Assembly: GCA_013415795.1 (NCBI GenBank)
Contig: JAAEEL010000082.1
Coordinates: 1 to 17,583 of the forward strand
Length of the DNA stretch: 17,583 nt
Source of the DNA: Methanocellales archaeon
Lineage (GTDB): Archaea > Halobacteriota > UBA148
Reading direction: 5' to 3'
Shown: piece after piece, positions 1 to 8,186 of the stretch
Layout: every line of letters begins with the position of its first letter
How positions within the stretch are numbered: the stretch's first letter is position 1
Notes under the pieces: model-generated
Told to the model about the DNA's origin: nothing
Databases searched by the model: none
The model's input: the letters and a program-made list of their open reading frames with translations, nothing else
Translations under genes and position numbers: made by a program

Positions 1-703
1 GAAAACTATAGTATTGTCTGACTTTACACTCCAATCCACTGAATGGAATATTTTCATAAAGTCGTGTACATTTTTTGTCCATCGTCTCAGGCGGACTTTG
101 TCATATTGCAATTCCTTTGTAATCAACATCCCCAGACTATGGACTACTACTTGAAAACACCCTATAAATCCTCTTTATCAACTCTTTTAAACTCCGCAGG
201 CACAATCACCTTTTTCAGTATCCTGAAGTCATCACATGCTATTTTGCGTCGACCTCTATAAAACAGATAACTCTTCTTAAGTTTCCAATTGGTAATAGAG
301 AATATAATTGGTCAACACATTACCAAATCGTTATATATTAATAACATATCACAATATTGGTGCTCAATGGGTGTACTATAACTAAAACTTGACCTATAGG
401 CAGTTTCATGGAACTACATCCATTTCTCATTATGAAAAGATATGATGCCTATTCTACTGATCTGTGCGTTATGTCCCTCATGGGGTCTAATGATATAAGC
501 TTATGTCAGAAACTCAACTATCGGTGTGCATCATACATTTATTGAAAAATCAAAATATAACGCCAAATTAGTGACGGAAGTGGTTATTTTCAGCGCACCA
601 CATATAGAGTTGAGCTTGTCCTGTCCTCCATTGGGCGATGTAAAGAATGTAAGGAAGGACCCTATTCTAATTGAAACTACTAATGATGCAAGGATATTCT
701 TTT
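1..703. other. Intergenic region with no supported gene
   Basis: About 700 bases without a convincing gene. Short open frames on the plus strand (43-261 and 526-744) have no family motifs, no ribosome binding site and atypical composition, and the second runs into the end of pheA. On the minus strand a frame is open from 311 down to a stop at 162-164 with protein-like composition rich in Lys, Arg and Asp. It has no ATG and is preceded directly by a stop, so at best it is a decayed gene end. No tRNA, CRISPR array or insertion sequence ends were seen. A pheA transcript would end in this stretch. Confidence 0.6.
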
Positions 704-1516
704 TTAGGTCTGTTCAGCTTTTGGATATGATCCCAGTATTCTAAGCATCCCTGCTTTTTTCTTTATTTCCTTCAAAGCCGTTTGGACTTTTTCATCCATG
801 ATATGACCCTCCATGTCTATATAAAACAAATAATCTCCCAGTGCTTTCTTCGTTGGTCTGGACTCTATTTTTGTCAGATTGATGTCTCTTGATGCAAACT
901 CGCCCAACATCTTATATAGTGCACCTGGTCTATCTTTTTGCAAATATATGACTACTGAAGTTTTGTCCTTAGAGGTCGGCTCAGGAACTATTTTTCCGAG
1001 TACGATAAACCTTGTGTAATTCTCCTTTTGGTTTTGTAAATCTCTCAAGAGTATATTCAAACCATACTTGGCAGCAGAATCCTCAGAAGCAATGGCTGCC
1101 ATTTTTTTGGACTCGGATGCCAGTTTTGCAGCGCTTGCGGTGCTCATTGTTTCTACGATTTCAACTTCTCCAAAGCGATTTTTGATTGAATGCCTGCACT
1201 GCGCCAATGCTTGAGGATGTGAAAGGATTATTTTGATATCTGAAATTTTTTCCTTCGCCAATAGACAATGTCGAATTGGAACTACCACTTCTCCTGCTAT
1301 TTTAACATCATATTTGAGCAGGGCATCGAGGGTACTACCCACCGATCCTTCGAGCGAATTTTCTATGGGCACCACTCCATAGTCTACATCTTCATTGACT
1401 ACAGCCTTTACAACGTCGAAAACGTCATCAAAATATTGCAGCTCGGCTGTAGATTCCCACTTTTTTGCAGCTTTTTCTGAAAAAGTCCCTTCTGGTCCCA
1501 ACAATCCAAGTATCAT
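704..1516 (-). CDS. pheA: Prephenate dehydratase (PDT plus ACT domain)
   Basis: Converts prephenate to phenylpyruvate, with loss of water and CO2, in cytoplasmic phenylalanine synthesis. The 270-residue product has the standalone PDT layout. The catalytic domain has GPEGTFSE at residues 7-14, IENSLEGSV at 51-59 and the TRF catalytic motif at 168-170. A regulatory ACT domain follows from about 187 to 262, with the phenylalanine-site motif ESRP at 218-221 and a GAL(V)-like motif, GALY, near 198. No chorismate mutase domain is fused. I chose the ATG at 1516, not an upstream start at 1570: the family begins at this point, and a TATA-like box (1537-1544) lies 21-28 nt before the ATG, which suggests a leaderless mRNA. 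The gene is divergent from the trp operon, the other branch from chorismate. Feedback inhibition by phenylalanine through the ACT domain is expected from the family. Confidence 0.95.
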   Translation of the reverse strand: MILGLLGPEGTFSEKAAKKWESTAELQYFDDVFDVVKAVVNEDVDYGVVPIENSLEGSVGSTLDALLKYDVKIAGEVVVPIRHCLLAKEKISDIKIILSHPQALAQCRHSIKNRFGEVEIVETMSTASAAKLASESKKMAAIASEDSAAKYGLNILLRDLQNQKENYTRFIVLGKIVPEPTSKDKTSVVIYLQKDRPGALYKMLGEFASRDINLTKIESRPTKKALGDYLFYIDMEGHIMDEKVQTALKEIKKKAGMLRILGSYPKAEQT

Positions 1517-1536
1517 TATTGTTTTTACGATACGGA

Positions 1537-1544
1537 GATATAAA
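1537..1544 (-). promoter_or_regulatory. TATA-like box of pheA
   Basis: On the minus strand the sequence reads TTTATATC, 21-28 nt upstream of the chosen pheA ATG, with no purine-rich ribosome binding site between. This is the expected spacing for a leaderless archaeal transcript starting at or next to the ATG. It is inferred from position and composition only. Confidence 0.5.
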
Positions 1545-1589
1545 TAAATAAAGACAACCCCCTTTTTCAATGTTATTGATGTATATATT

Positions 1590-1617
1590 TGTACACAAAA
1601 GTATTATATAGTACTTT
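1590..1617 (+). promoter_or_regulatory. trpE promoter with TATA box and candidate operator
   Basis: The sequence TTATATA at 1604-1610 lies about 20-25 nt before the trpE start, with no ribosome binding site between, so the operon mRNA is probably leaderless. Two features look regulatory. A TGTACA palindrome sits at 1590-1595. An inverted repeat, AAAGTA (1598-1603) and TACTTT (1612-1617), brackets the TATA box. TGTACA is the known core of the TRP box bound by TrpY in Methanothermobacter; whether a similar regulator exists here is not shown. A second TGTACA lies inside trpE at 1694-1699. Confidence 0.5.
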
Positions 1618-1628
1618 AAAGATTGTTT

Positions 1629-3008
1629 ATGGATATGAAAGATCACATGGGCCTAGAGGAAAATGTACTGACAAATAGTATCAGGAGAGTCGATGTACAT
1701 TTTGATCCCTTAAAAGTATATTCAACGATAAAGGAGCTTTCTGGGGGTAAGAGCTTCCTTTTAGAATCTGTTGAAGGTGGGGCTAGAACTGCGAGGTACT
1801 CTTTCATTGGCTTCGATCCTATCTTTGAATTTAGATCAAAGGGCAAAAATGTGGAAGTCAATGGCGAGAGTTACAAAGTTGAGAACCCATACACTGAACT
1901 TGAGACGATTTTCAAGCGCTTTAGATGCGGAAGAATAGAAATACTCCCCTTCTCGGGAGGTATGGTCGGCTTCCTCTCATATGATATTGTAAGGTTTTTT
2001 GAAGAAATTCCGGATTTGCTTGAAGACGACCTAAAGTTTCCAGATGCCCATTTTATCATTCCAGCCAATATATTATGTTTTGATCATATCACAAGGGATA
2101 CAGTCCTCGTTTCCTATGCTAAAGAGGCAGAAAAGATTGAAAAAATTGTTGAAAAAGGGGTTGAAATAGGTAATTTTTCTCTGTCTTCTATTAAGAGCAA
2201 TATGGGTAAAGAGGAATTTGAAAGTAGTGTGATAAAAGCGAAGGAGTACATTGAGGACGGTGACATATTCCAGACTGTCCTTTCAAGAAGGTTGACAGGA
2301 AAGTATGAAGGCGATCTTTTACATTCCTACAAGATTCTACGTGAGATTAATCCGTCTCCTTATATGTTCTATCTGGATTTTGGCGAGACCAAAGTCGCTG
2401 GATCTTCACCAGAGATGTTGGTCAGGCTTAGGGATGAACAACTAATGCTTAGACCCTTGGCTGGAACACGTCCAAGAGGCGTAGATGCCGAGGAGGATGA
2501 AAAATTAAAATTGAATATGTTGTTAGACGCAAAAGAAAGAGCAGAACATATAATGCTGGTAGACTTGGGAAGAAATGACCTTGGGAGAGTTGCCGATTAT
2601 GGGAGTGTTAAGGTCAATGATCTCTGCAGTGTGGAAAAATACTCTCATGTCCAACACATCGTTTCAAACATCACAGCTCATCTAAAAAAAGACAAGAGTG
2701 CCTTTGACGCTCTTCGTGCAACTTTCCCAGCAGGAACGGTCTCTGGTGCGCCAAAGATTAGGGCCATGGAGATAATAGAGGAGTTAGAGAAGAACAAGAG
2801 GGGTCCATATGCCGGAGCTGTAGGGTATTTCGATTTCTCAGGAAATATGGATTTTGCAATAACTATCAGAACCATGTTTGCGCTGGGAAATAAAGCACAC
2901 TTTCAGGCTGGTGCGGGTATCGTTGCAGAATCAGATCCAGAGAGGGAGTTTTACGAGACGAAGCATAAATTGGGCTCCTTGATTAGTTCAGTGGAGGCTG
3001 ATAAATGA
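1629..3008 (+). CDS. trpE: Anthranilate synthase component I
   Basis: Makes anthranilate from chorismate, using ammonia supplied by TrpG; first committed step of tryptophan synthesis. The roughly 459-residue product carries the tryptophan feedback site (LLES near residue 45, and NPSPYMFYL in the middle). It also has the chorismate-binding core: GSSPEML, RPLAGTRPRG, LVDLGRNDLGR, FPAGTVSGAPK, GPYAGAVGY and the C-terminal AGAGIVAESDP motif. Its length is normal for an archaeal TrpE. Start choice is uncertain: ATG at 1629 is used here, but ATG at 1635 fits the TATA spacing equally well and a TTG at 1623 is also possible. The last 4 nt overlap trpG (ATGA), so the two subunits are translationally coupled. 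Regulation is probably both allosteric, through LLES, and transcriptional, through the promoter elements upstream. Confidence 0.96.
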   Translation: MDMKDHMGLEENVLTNSIRRVDVHFDPLKVYSTIKELSGGKSFLLESVEGGARTARYSFIGFDPIFEFRSKGKNVEVNGESYKVENPYTELETIFKRFRCGRIEILPFSGGMVGFLSYDIVRFFEEIPDLLEDDLKFPDAHFIIPANILCFDHITRDTVLVSYAKEAEKIEKIVEKGVEIGNFSLSSIKSNMGKEEFESSVIKAKEYIEDGDIFQTVLSRRLTGKYEGDLLHSYKILREINPSPYMFYLDFGETKVAGSSPEMLVRLRDEQLMLRPLAGTRPRGVDAEEDEKLKLNMLLDAKERAEHIMLVDLGRNDLGRVADYGSVKVNDLCSVEKYSHVQHIVSNITAHLKKDKSAFDALRATFPAGTVSGAPKIRAMEIIEELEKNKRGPYAGAVGYFDFSGNMDFAITIRTMFALGNKAHFQAGAGIVAESDPEREFYETKHKLGSLISSVEADK

Positions 3009-3583
3009 CAATTGACAAACAGAAAGTCCTTGTAATTGACAACTATGATTCCTTCGTCTACAATTTAGTGCAATATATAGGAGAACTTGGTGCAAGCATC
3101 TCTGTCATGAGAAATGATGTTCATATGGAAGAAATAGAAACAATAAATCCAGACAAGATCGTGATCTCCCCTGGTCCCGGAAGGCCAGAAAATTCTGGCG
3201 TATCTCTGCAAACCATCAAAAAAATGAGACAGATGGTTCCAATCTTGGGCGTCTGTCTAGGTCATCAAGCTATAGGGTACGTCTTTGGGGCGGAGATAGC
3301 ACACGCCAAGAGGATAATGCACGGAAAAACATCTAAGATATATCACGATGGTGAAGGGATTTTTAAAAATGTAAAAAATACTATCTATGCTACGAGGTAT
3401 CATTCTTTGATAATCTCTCCTGTAAACCTTCCAGATTGCCTAAAAGTTTCCGCTAAGACGGATCAAGATGAGATTATGGGCATTCGCCACAAATATTATC
3501 CGATTGAAGGCGTTCAATTTCATCCAGAGTCGATTTTAACCGAGGACGGTAGAAAAATAATCAGAAACTTTTTGGAGATGTGA
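3005..3583 (+). CDS. trpG: Anthranilate synthase component II (glutamine amidotransferase)
   Basis: Class I glutamine amidotransferase of 192 residues that hydrolyses glutamine and passes ammonia to TrpE. The catalytic triad is visible: Cys84 in GVCLGHQ, and His173 and Glu175 in FHPES. The DNYDSFVYNL motif near the N-terminus and SPGPGRP (residues 55-61, oxyanion-strand region) are typical. It is not fused to TrpD or PabA. The ATG overlaps the trpE stop by 4 nt. PabA, for folate synthesis, is a close relative, but the position between trpE and trpD settles the assignment. Confidence 0.95.
   Translation: MTIDKQKVLVIDNYDSFVYNLVQYIGELGASISVMRNDVHMEEIETINPDKIVISPGPGRPENSGVSLQTIKKMRQMVPILGVCLGHQAIGYVFGAEIAHAKRIMHGKTSKIYHDGEGIFKNVKNTIYATRYHSLIISPVNLPDCLKVSAKTDQDEIMGIRHKYYPIEGVQFHPESILTEDGRKIIRNFLEM
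3574..3577 (+). promoter_or_regulatory. Ribosome binding site deciding the trpD start
   Basis: GGAG ends 8 nt before the ATG at 3586. A GTG at 3580 would be only 2 nt away, too close, so the ATG is preferred. Confidence 0.6.
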
Positions 3584-3585
3584 AC

Positions 3586-4635
3586 ATGATTAAGAGGGCC
3601 ATTTCAAAAGTTGTTGGAAGTCACAACCTTAGCGAAGAAGAGGCAAGAAGGACCATGGAAGAGATAATGTCTGGAGATGCTACCAACGCTCAGATAGCGG
3701 CTTTTTTGACAGGTCTAAGGCTAAAAGGCGAGACAGTTGAAGAGATAGTAGCTTTTGCACGCGTCATGAGAGAATTTTGCTTGAGGATAGAGCCCAAAAC
3801 TAGGGAAATACTCGTAGATACTTGTGGAACTGGAGGCGATAAACTAAAGACATTCAACATAAGTACTGTATCAGCCCTAGTTGCTGCAGGAGCAGGAATA
3901 CCCATAGCAAAACACGGTAATAGATCCGTGACTAGCAAGTGTGGAAGTGCTGATGTTTTGGAAATGTGTGGCGTAAACATAGGGTTAGAGCCTAAAAGCG
4001 TTGAGAAATGCATTGAGCGCATAGGATTTGGTTTCATGTTTGCACCGGTGTTTCATGGCGCAATGAAGTATGCAACTCCTGTGCGAAAAGAGATGGGCAT
4101 TAGAACAGTCTTTAACATTCTAGGTCCATTGACTAATCCTGCTGGAGCCAAAGCACAAGTAATGGGCGTCTACGACCCACTAATGACGGAAACCCTCGCA
4201 AAAGTCTTGAAAGAATTGGGAACAGAGCGTGCAATGGTAGTTCACGGTCTTGACGGTCTGGATGAGATTTCAAATATTGGTGAGACCAGGATTTCCGAGG
4301 TATGCGATGGCGATGTTAACACATATCTCATGAAACCGGAAGATATCGGGTTCGATCGTGCTATTTATGATGAAATCATGGGCTATGGTGCAGATGATAA
4401 TGTCATATTGATGATCAATTTGCTTAATGGAGGAGATGGCCCAAGAAGGGATGCTGTCCTGATTAACTCAGCCGCTGCGATAATCGTTGGGGGTAAGGCC
4501 GAGAGCTTTGAGGAGGGCGTTGACATCGCCAAGGAATCCATCGATAGTGGGAGAGCCTACGATATCCTTAGGGAATTGATCTGGGCTACCGAAGGCGACC
4601 CATACAAGCTTGAAATTCTGGAGGATAAACTTTGA
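3586..4635 (+). CDS. trpD: Anthranilate phosphoribosyltransferase
   Basis: Joins anthranilate to PRPP, giving N-(5'-phosphoribosyl)anthranilate. The 349-residue product matches a stand-alone TrpD. It has a helical N-terminal domain, the PRPP-binding CGTGGD near residues 80-85, the NIST motif at 91-94, KHGNRS at 109-114, and the anthranilate-side segment FAPVFHGAMKY followed by PVRKEMGIRTVFN. VHGLDGLDEIS lies in the C-terminal half. The residues after GTGGD are KLKTF rather than the common G-xx-TF; this keeps the fold motif but is slightly unusual. The ATG lies 2 nt after the trpG stop and has its own GGAG. The 3' end overlaps trpC by 4 nt. Confidence 0.95.
   Translation: MIKRAISKVVGSHNLSEEEARRTMEEIMSGDATNAQIAAFLTGLRLKGETVEEIVAFARVMREFCLRIEPKTREILVDTCGTGGDKLKTFNISTVSALVAAGAGIPIAKHGNRSVTSKCGSADVLEMCGVNIGLEPKSVEKCIERIGFGFMFAPVFHGAMKYATPVRKEMGIRTVFNILGPLTNPAGAKAQVMGVYDPLMTETLAKVLKELGTERAMVVHGLDGLDEISNIGETRISEVCDGDVNTYLMKPEDIGFDRAIYDEIMGYGADDNVILMINLLNGGDGPRRDAVLINSAAAIIVGGKAESFEEGVDIAKESIDSGRAYDILRELIWATEGDPYKLEILEDKL
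4620..4624 (+). promoter_or_regulatory. Strong ribosome binding site for the TTG start of trpC
   Basis: GGAGG lies inside the end of trpD, 7 nt before the TTG at 4632. No ATG exists in that frame nearby, so this site supports a genuine TTG start. Confidence 0.65.
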
Positions 4636-5393
4636 TCGATGAGATACTATCTTACGTTAGAAAGGAGGTTGAGAGGCGGAAACAGGAATTTCCAGTGAAT
4701 GACCTACCAGTTAGGAGCAACAGTATTCGAAGTCTTTCGAGATCAATCCGCAATTCTCAATTCGTTCCGATCATAGCTGAGATAAAACCCATATCTCCGT
4801 CGGAGGGCATTCTGAGAAAGAATCTCGATGTTGCGGCACTAGCCAGAGAATATGAGGTCGGCGGAGCTATTGCAATATCTGTTCTCACAGAGCAGAAGTA
4901 TTTTGGGGGCAGCCTCAAAAGCTTGGTTGAAGTTAAAGAATCAGTAGCTTTGCCCGTCTTCAGAAAGGATTTTATAATCGATGAATACCAAATCTATGAA
5001 AGTGCTTCCTATGGTGCAGATTCAATACTCCTGATCGCCTCATGTGTCCGCAATAAACTTCCATCCCTTTTATCATTAGCCAACGAAATCGGCTTGGAGA
5101 CAATCGTCGAGTGTCGAACTGCTCAAGATGTAAAGCTAGCAGTCGATTCAGGCGCAAAAATGGTCGGAATTAACAATCGAAATCTTCATACTCTAAGGGT
5201 TGATCTTGATGTTACGAAACGGTTGGCCAAATATATTCCAAGCAATAAGGTCCTTATCAGCGAATCTGGCATCAAGACGGCAAAGGACATAAGATTTTTG
5301 ATGGGGGCGGGTGCAAATGCAGTTCTCATTGGTACTGTCTTGATGCGTTCCAAGAGACCTGGAGATAGGCTTCAAAAATTCGTGCAGGCATAG
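4632..5393 (+). CDS. trpC: Indole-3-glycerol-phosphate synthase
   Basis: Closes the indole ring: carboxyphenylaminodeoxyribulose phosphate becomes indole-3-glycerol phosphate, with loss of CO2 and water. The 253-residue beta/alpha barrel shows every expected catalytic residue at almost the same number as in the Sulfolobus enzyme: Glu50 and Lys52 in AEIKPISPSEG, Lys112 in FRKDFIID, Glu160 in IVECR, Asn181 in GINNRNL, and Glu211-Ser212 in ISESGI. It is not fused to TrpF or TrpD. Translation starts at TTG, with a GGAGG site 7 nt upstream; the TTG overlaps the trpD stop (TTGA). The trpF gene follows after 2 nt. Confidence 0.95.
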   Translation: MIDEILSYVRKEVERRKQEFPVNDLPVRSNSIRSLSRSIRNSQFVPIIAEIKPISPSEGILRKNLDVAALAREYEVGGAIAISVLTEQKYFGGSLKSLVEVKESVALPVFRKDFIIDEYQIYESASYGADSILLIASCVRNKLPSLLSLANEIGLETIVECRTAQDVKLAVDSGAKMVGINNRNLHTLRVDLDVTKRLAKYIPSNKVLISESGIKTAKDIRFLMGAGANAVLIGTVLMRSKRPGDRLQKFVQA

Positions 5394-5395
5394 AT

Positions 5396-6070
5396 ATGGT
5401 AAAAGTGAAGATATGTGGGGTAACGAGCGCCGAAGACGCCATCTTTGCAGTTGAAAGTGGAGCTGATATGGTCGGCCTGATAATAGACGTTCCGGTTGAC
5501 ACTCAGAGAAAGGTCTCATTGAAAAAGGCAATCAAGATATCAAAGGATGCAGGGGATGTGGTTGCCGTACTCATGCCGAGGTTTGCTGGCGACGTCCTTA
5601 GGGTTGCAAGAGAACTCAGACCCTATGCGGTTCAACTTCATGGATATGAGCCGAACAGTTTTGTTCTTGACGTAAAATCCTCTCTACCCACGGAAACGAA
5701 AATAATCAAGACCGTTCACATAGACACGAATGGCAATGTGAAATGCCCCGAAGGAGAGGATAACTCGAGCTATTTAGAGGATTTAGGAAAAATCGCCGAC
5801 TTCGTGCTAATGGATACTGTCAAATCTAGAGAAGGCGGTACTGGTACTGCGCATGATTGGACGGTTAGTAAGGCGATAAAAGAAAAAATAGGATTGCCAA
5901 CCATAATCGCAGGGGGCCTTACGCCCGATAACGTATTGCTGGCAATCAAAATTGTAAAGCCATATGCAGTAGACGTTGCAAGTGGGGTTGAAATCTGCCC
6001 AGGAAGGAAGGACCCCTGCAAAGTAAGGTCATTTATAAACTTGGCGAAGGGGGTCAAAAGTTGTACGTGA
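5396..6070 (+). CDS. trpF: Phosphoribosylanthranilate isomerase
   Basis: Amadori rearrangement of phosphoribosylanthranilate to the carboxyphenylaminodeoxyribulose phosphate used by TrpC. The 224-residue barrel has the general base Cys7 in KICG, VQLHG near 79-83, the general acid Asp140 in VLMD, the phosphate loop GGTG at 147-150, IIAGGL, and AVDVASGVE near the C-terminus. After the first strand it has GLIIDVPVDTQRK instead of the bacterial phenylalanine- and proline-rich motif, a variant I associate with archaeal TrpF. The gene begins 2 nt after trpC and its last 10 nt overlap trpB. Its place after trpD and trpC agrees with the pathway. Confidence 0.94.
   Translation: MVKVKICGVTSAEDAIFAVESGADMVGLIIDVPVDTQRKVSLKKAIKISKDAGDVVAVLMPRFAGDVLRVARELRPYAVQLHGYEPNSFVLDVKSSLPTETKIIKTVHIDTNGNVKCPEGEDNSSYLEDLGKIADFVLMDTVKSREGGTGTAHDWTVSKAIKEKIGLPTIIAGGLTPDNVLLAIKIVKPYAVDVASGVEICPGRKDPCKVRSFINLAKGVKSCT
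6049..6054 (+). promoter_or_regulatory. Ribosome binding site for the TTG start of trpB
   Basis: A G-rich stretch (GGGGGT) ends 6 nt before TTG 6061. The GTG at 6067 would be 12 nt away, so TTG is favoured. No ATG is available. Confidence 0.5.
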
Positions 6071-7257
6071 ATAGTTATCCTAAAGAAGGCAAGTTCGAAA
6101 GATATGGGGGACAGTTCGTTCCTGAAGTATTGATGTCAGCGCTAGGGGAACTCGATAGTGCATATACCAAATTTAGAAACGATCCTGGTTTTAGAAGGGA
6201 GCTAGAGGTGTACCTCAGAGATTTTGCGGGTAGGCCTACACCTCTTTTTTTCGCTGAGGAACTCTCAAGGAAACTGGGTGTGAAGATATATCTGAAAAGA
6301 GAAGATCTCGTACATGGTGGTGCACATAAGCTAAATAATACCCTTGGGCAAGCACTTTTAGCTAAGCGAATGGGCAAGAAGAGAATAATTGCAGAAACAG
6401 GAGCAGGCCAACATGGACTTGCAACCGCTATTGCCGCTGTTGCACTTGGTATGAAGCCAGAAATATACATGGGAGATGAAGACATAAAGCGACAAATGTT
6501 GAACGTTTTTAGGATGAAGTTGCTTGGTGCAAAAGTCCATCCTGTCAAAAGCGGCAGTAAGACACTTAAAGACGCCATAAATGAGGCTTTGAGAGATTGG
6601 GTAACAAATGTCGAGACGACGTATTATTTGCTAGGCTCCGTAGTAGGGCCGCATCCCTACCCTATGATCGTAAGGGACTTCCAGAGGATCATAGGAAAGG
6701 AAACCAAGAAACAAATACTAGAAAAGGAAGGGAGACTTCCAGATGCATTGGTCGCCTGTGTTGGTGGGGGAAGCAATGCCATTGGCATGTTCTATGATTT
6801 TCTTGATGATGACATATCCATGTATGGTATTGAAGCTGGTGGTGAAGGCGTTGAGACTGGCAGGCATGCTTCACCTCTGGTTGCAGGTGGGGAGGGAGTG
6901 CTCCATGGAGCCCTTAGTTATGTTTTGCAGGATAAGTATGGGCAAATATCGGCGACTCACAGCATTTCTGCTGGGTTGGATTACCCAGGTGTGGGTCCAG
7001 AGCATTCATTCCTTAAAACCAAGAAAAGGGTCAAGTACGATTGTATTACAGATGACGAAGCGCTAGATGCATTTAAGCTTCTGACAGAGACAGAGGGAAT
7101 AATGCCCGCCCTAGAGAGTGCCCATGCCGTTGCATATGCCTGCAAGATAGCAGAAGCAGAAAAAATGGGTAAGGATCAGATAATTGTGATAAATATTTCA
7201 GGCAGAGGGGACAAAGATGTCATGATCGTTGCAGAAAAGACTGGTATGAAACTATGA
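6061..7257 (+). CDS. trpB: Tryptophan synthase beta subunit
   Basis: PLP enzyme joining indole with serine to give tryptophan in the alpha2beta2 complex. The 398-residue product is of the canonical TrpB1 length and begins with the typical YGGQFVPE. PLP-binding Lys90 lies in GGAHKLNN, the catalytic Glu in AETGAGQHG, the PLP phosphate loop in GGGSNAIG, and the C-terminal PLP-ring site in SGRGDKD. There is no N-terminal extension of the TrpB2 type, and trpA is adjacent, so this is the partner of TrpA rather than a stand-alone indole salvager. It starts at TTG, overlapping trpF by 10 nt, and overlaps trpA by 4 nt (ATGA). Confidence 0.96.
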   Translation: MYVNSYPKEGKFERYGGQFVPEVLMSALGELDSAYTKFRNDPGFRRELEVYLRDFAGRPTPLFFAEELSRKLGVKIYLKREDLVHGGAHKLNNTLGQALLAKRMGKKRIIAETGAGQHGLATAIAAVALGMKPEIYMGDEDIKRQMLNVFRMKLLGAKVHPVKSGSKTLKDAINEALRDWVTNVETTYYLLGSVVGPHPYPMIVRDFQRIIGKETKKQILEKEGRLPDALVACVGGGSNAIGMFYDFLDDDISMYGIEAGGEGVETGRHASPLVAGGEGVLHGALSYVLQDKYGQISATHSISAGLDYPGVGPEHSFLKTKKRVKYDCITDDEALDAFKLLTETEGIMPALESAHAVAYACKIAEAEKMGKDQIIVINISGRGDKDVMIVAEKTGMKL

Positions 7258-8063
7258 AGATTGCAGAAAACTTTCAGGAACTCTCAGAAAGGGGAGAAGG
7301 TGCTCTAATCGTTTACGTGATGGCAGGAGACCCATCAATGAGTCTAACAAAAAAAATAGTCAGGGCACTAGAGGTGGGCGGAGCCGACATGATAGAATTG
7401 GGCTTGCCTTTTTCAGATCCGATTGCAGACGGTCCCACGATTCAGGCTGCGTCTGAGAGAGCTCTCAAAGCTGGTATGAACCCAGATTTATATTTCAATA
7501 TGATTAGAGATATTAGGAGAAATACTTACATACCTCTTATTTGCCTCACCTATTACAACCTTGTTCTTCATAGGGGCATCGGTCTTTTCATGAAGGACTG
7601 TGTCGAGAACGGAATAAATGGCATAATAATTCCAGATTTGCCTATAGAGGAGGCTAAACAGACAATAAGCGAGGCGAATAAGAACGATGTAGAATTCATC
7701 CCGCTCATAGCTCCAACGTCTACTGAAGAGAGGATGAAGATTATATCAAGCGCTGCACAAGGTTTCATCTATTTGGTTAGTTTGTTAGGGGTCACCGGAG
7801 CTAGAGCAGAACTCTCTGTGACTGTAAAAGATATGATAGGTAAAGTTCAAAGGTCTACAAAAAGAGAAATTCCAATAGCAATTGGTTTCGGTCTTTCTTC
7901 CCCTCAACATGTACGCGATGCCATTATATCAGGGGCTAACGGTGCCATTGTTGGAAGTGCTCTAGTGAATATAATAGCCAGTAAAAAGGACGATGAGGAA
8001 AAAATGCTGCATGATGTTAGGGAATTTGTTGCGCAGCTCAAAGAGGCGACTATTATCTCATGA
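7254..8063 (+). CDS. trpA: Tryptophan synthase alpha subunit
   Basis: Cleaves indole-3-glycerol phosphate to indole and glyceraldehyde 3-phosphate and channels indole to TrpB. The 269-residue barrel has the catalytic acids Glu48 (MIELGLPFSDP) and Asp59 (IADGPTIQ). LTYYN, the PDLPIEEA loop, the mobile loop with GVTGAR, and the phosphate site GFGLSSP plus GAIVGSALV are all present. It is the last gene of the operon; a hairpin and T-run follow about 125-160 nt downstream. The ATG overlaps the trpB stop. Confidence 0.96.
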   Translation: MKIAENFQELSERGEGALIVYVMAGDPSMSLTKKIVRALEVGGADMIELGLPFSDPIADGPTIQAASERALKAGMNPDLYFNMIRDIRRNTYIPLICLTYYNLVLHRGIGLFMKDCVENGINGIIIPDLPIEEAKQTISEANKNDVEFIPLIAPTSTEERMKIISSAAQGFIYLVSLLGVTGARAELSVTVKDMIGKVQRSTKREIPIAIGFGLSSPQHVRDAIISGANGAIVGSALVNIIASKKDDEEKMLHDVREFVAQLKEATIIS

Positions 8064-8186
8064 GTGATCTCTTCATTTATGCGTAGCCCAACACCATGGA
8101 AGTGATAAGCCATCTTGTTCAATACTTCTGATACCATGATGAACTATATGTATATTATGCGAATGTGAAAATCGTCATATTCTTAA

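Noticed and set aside
452..500. Possible C/D box small RNA (ATGATG, CTGA)
   Set aside because: C box incomplete, C' mismatched and no terminal D box.
704..1570. Upstream pheA start giving an 18-residue N-terminal extension
   Set aside because: The extension is hydrophobic and covers the TATA-like box. The family begins at the ATG at 1516.
1629..8063. Possible trp leader peptide attenuator
   Set aside because: The start codon lies about 20 nt after the TATA box, so there is no room for a leader peptide or alternative hairpins.
8064..8137. Minus-strand reading frame beginning at 8137 with protein-like first 27 residues
   Set aside because: The frame continues as the shadow of trpA, with no ribosome binding site and no family motif. 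At most a fragment.
8099..8141. Possible C/D box small RNA with CTGA and ATGATGA
   Set aside because: A CTGA followed by an exact ATGATGA looks like a D'/C' pair, but the upstream C box has a mismatch and wrong spacing and no final D box follows.
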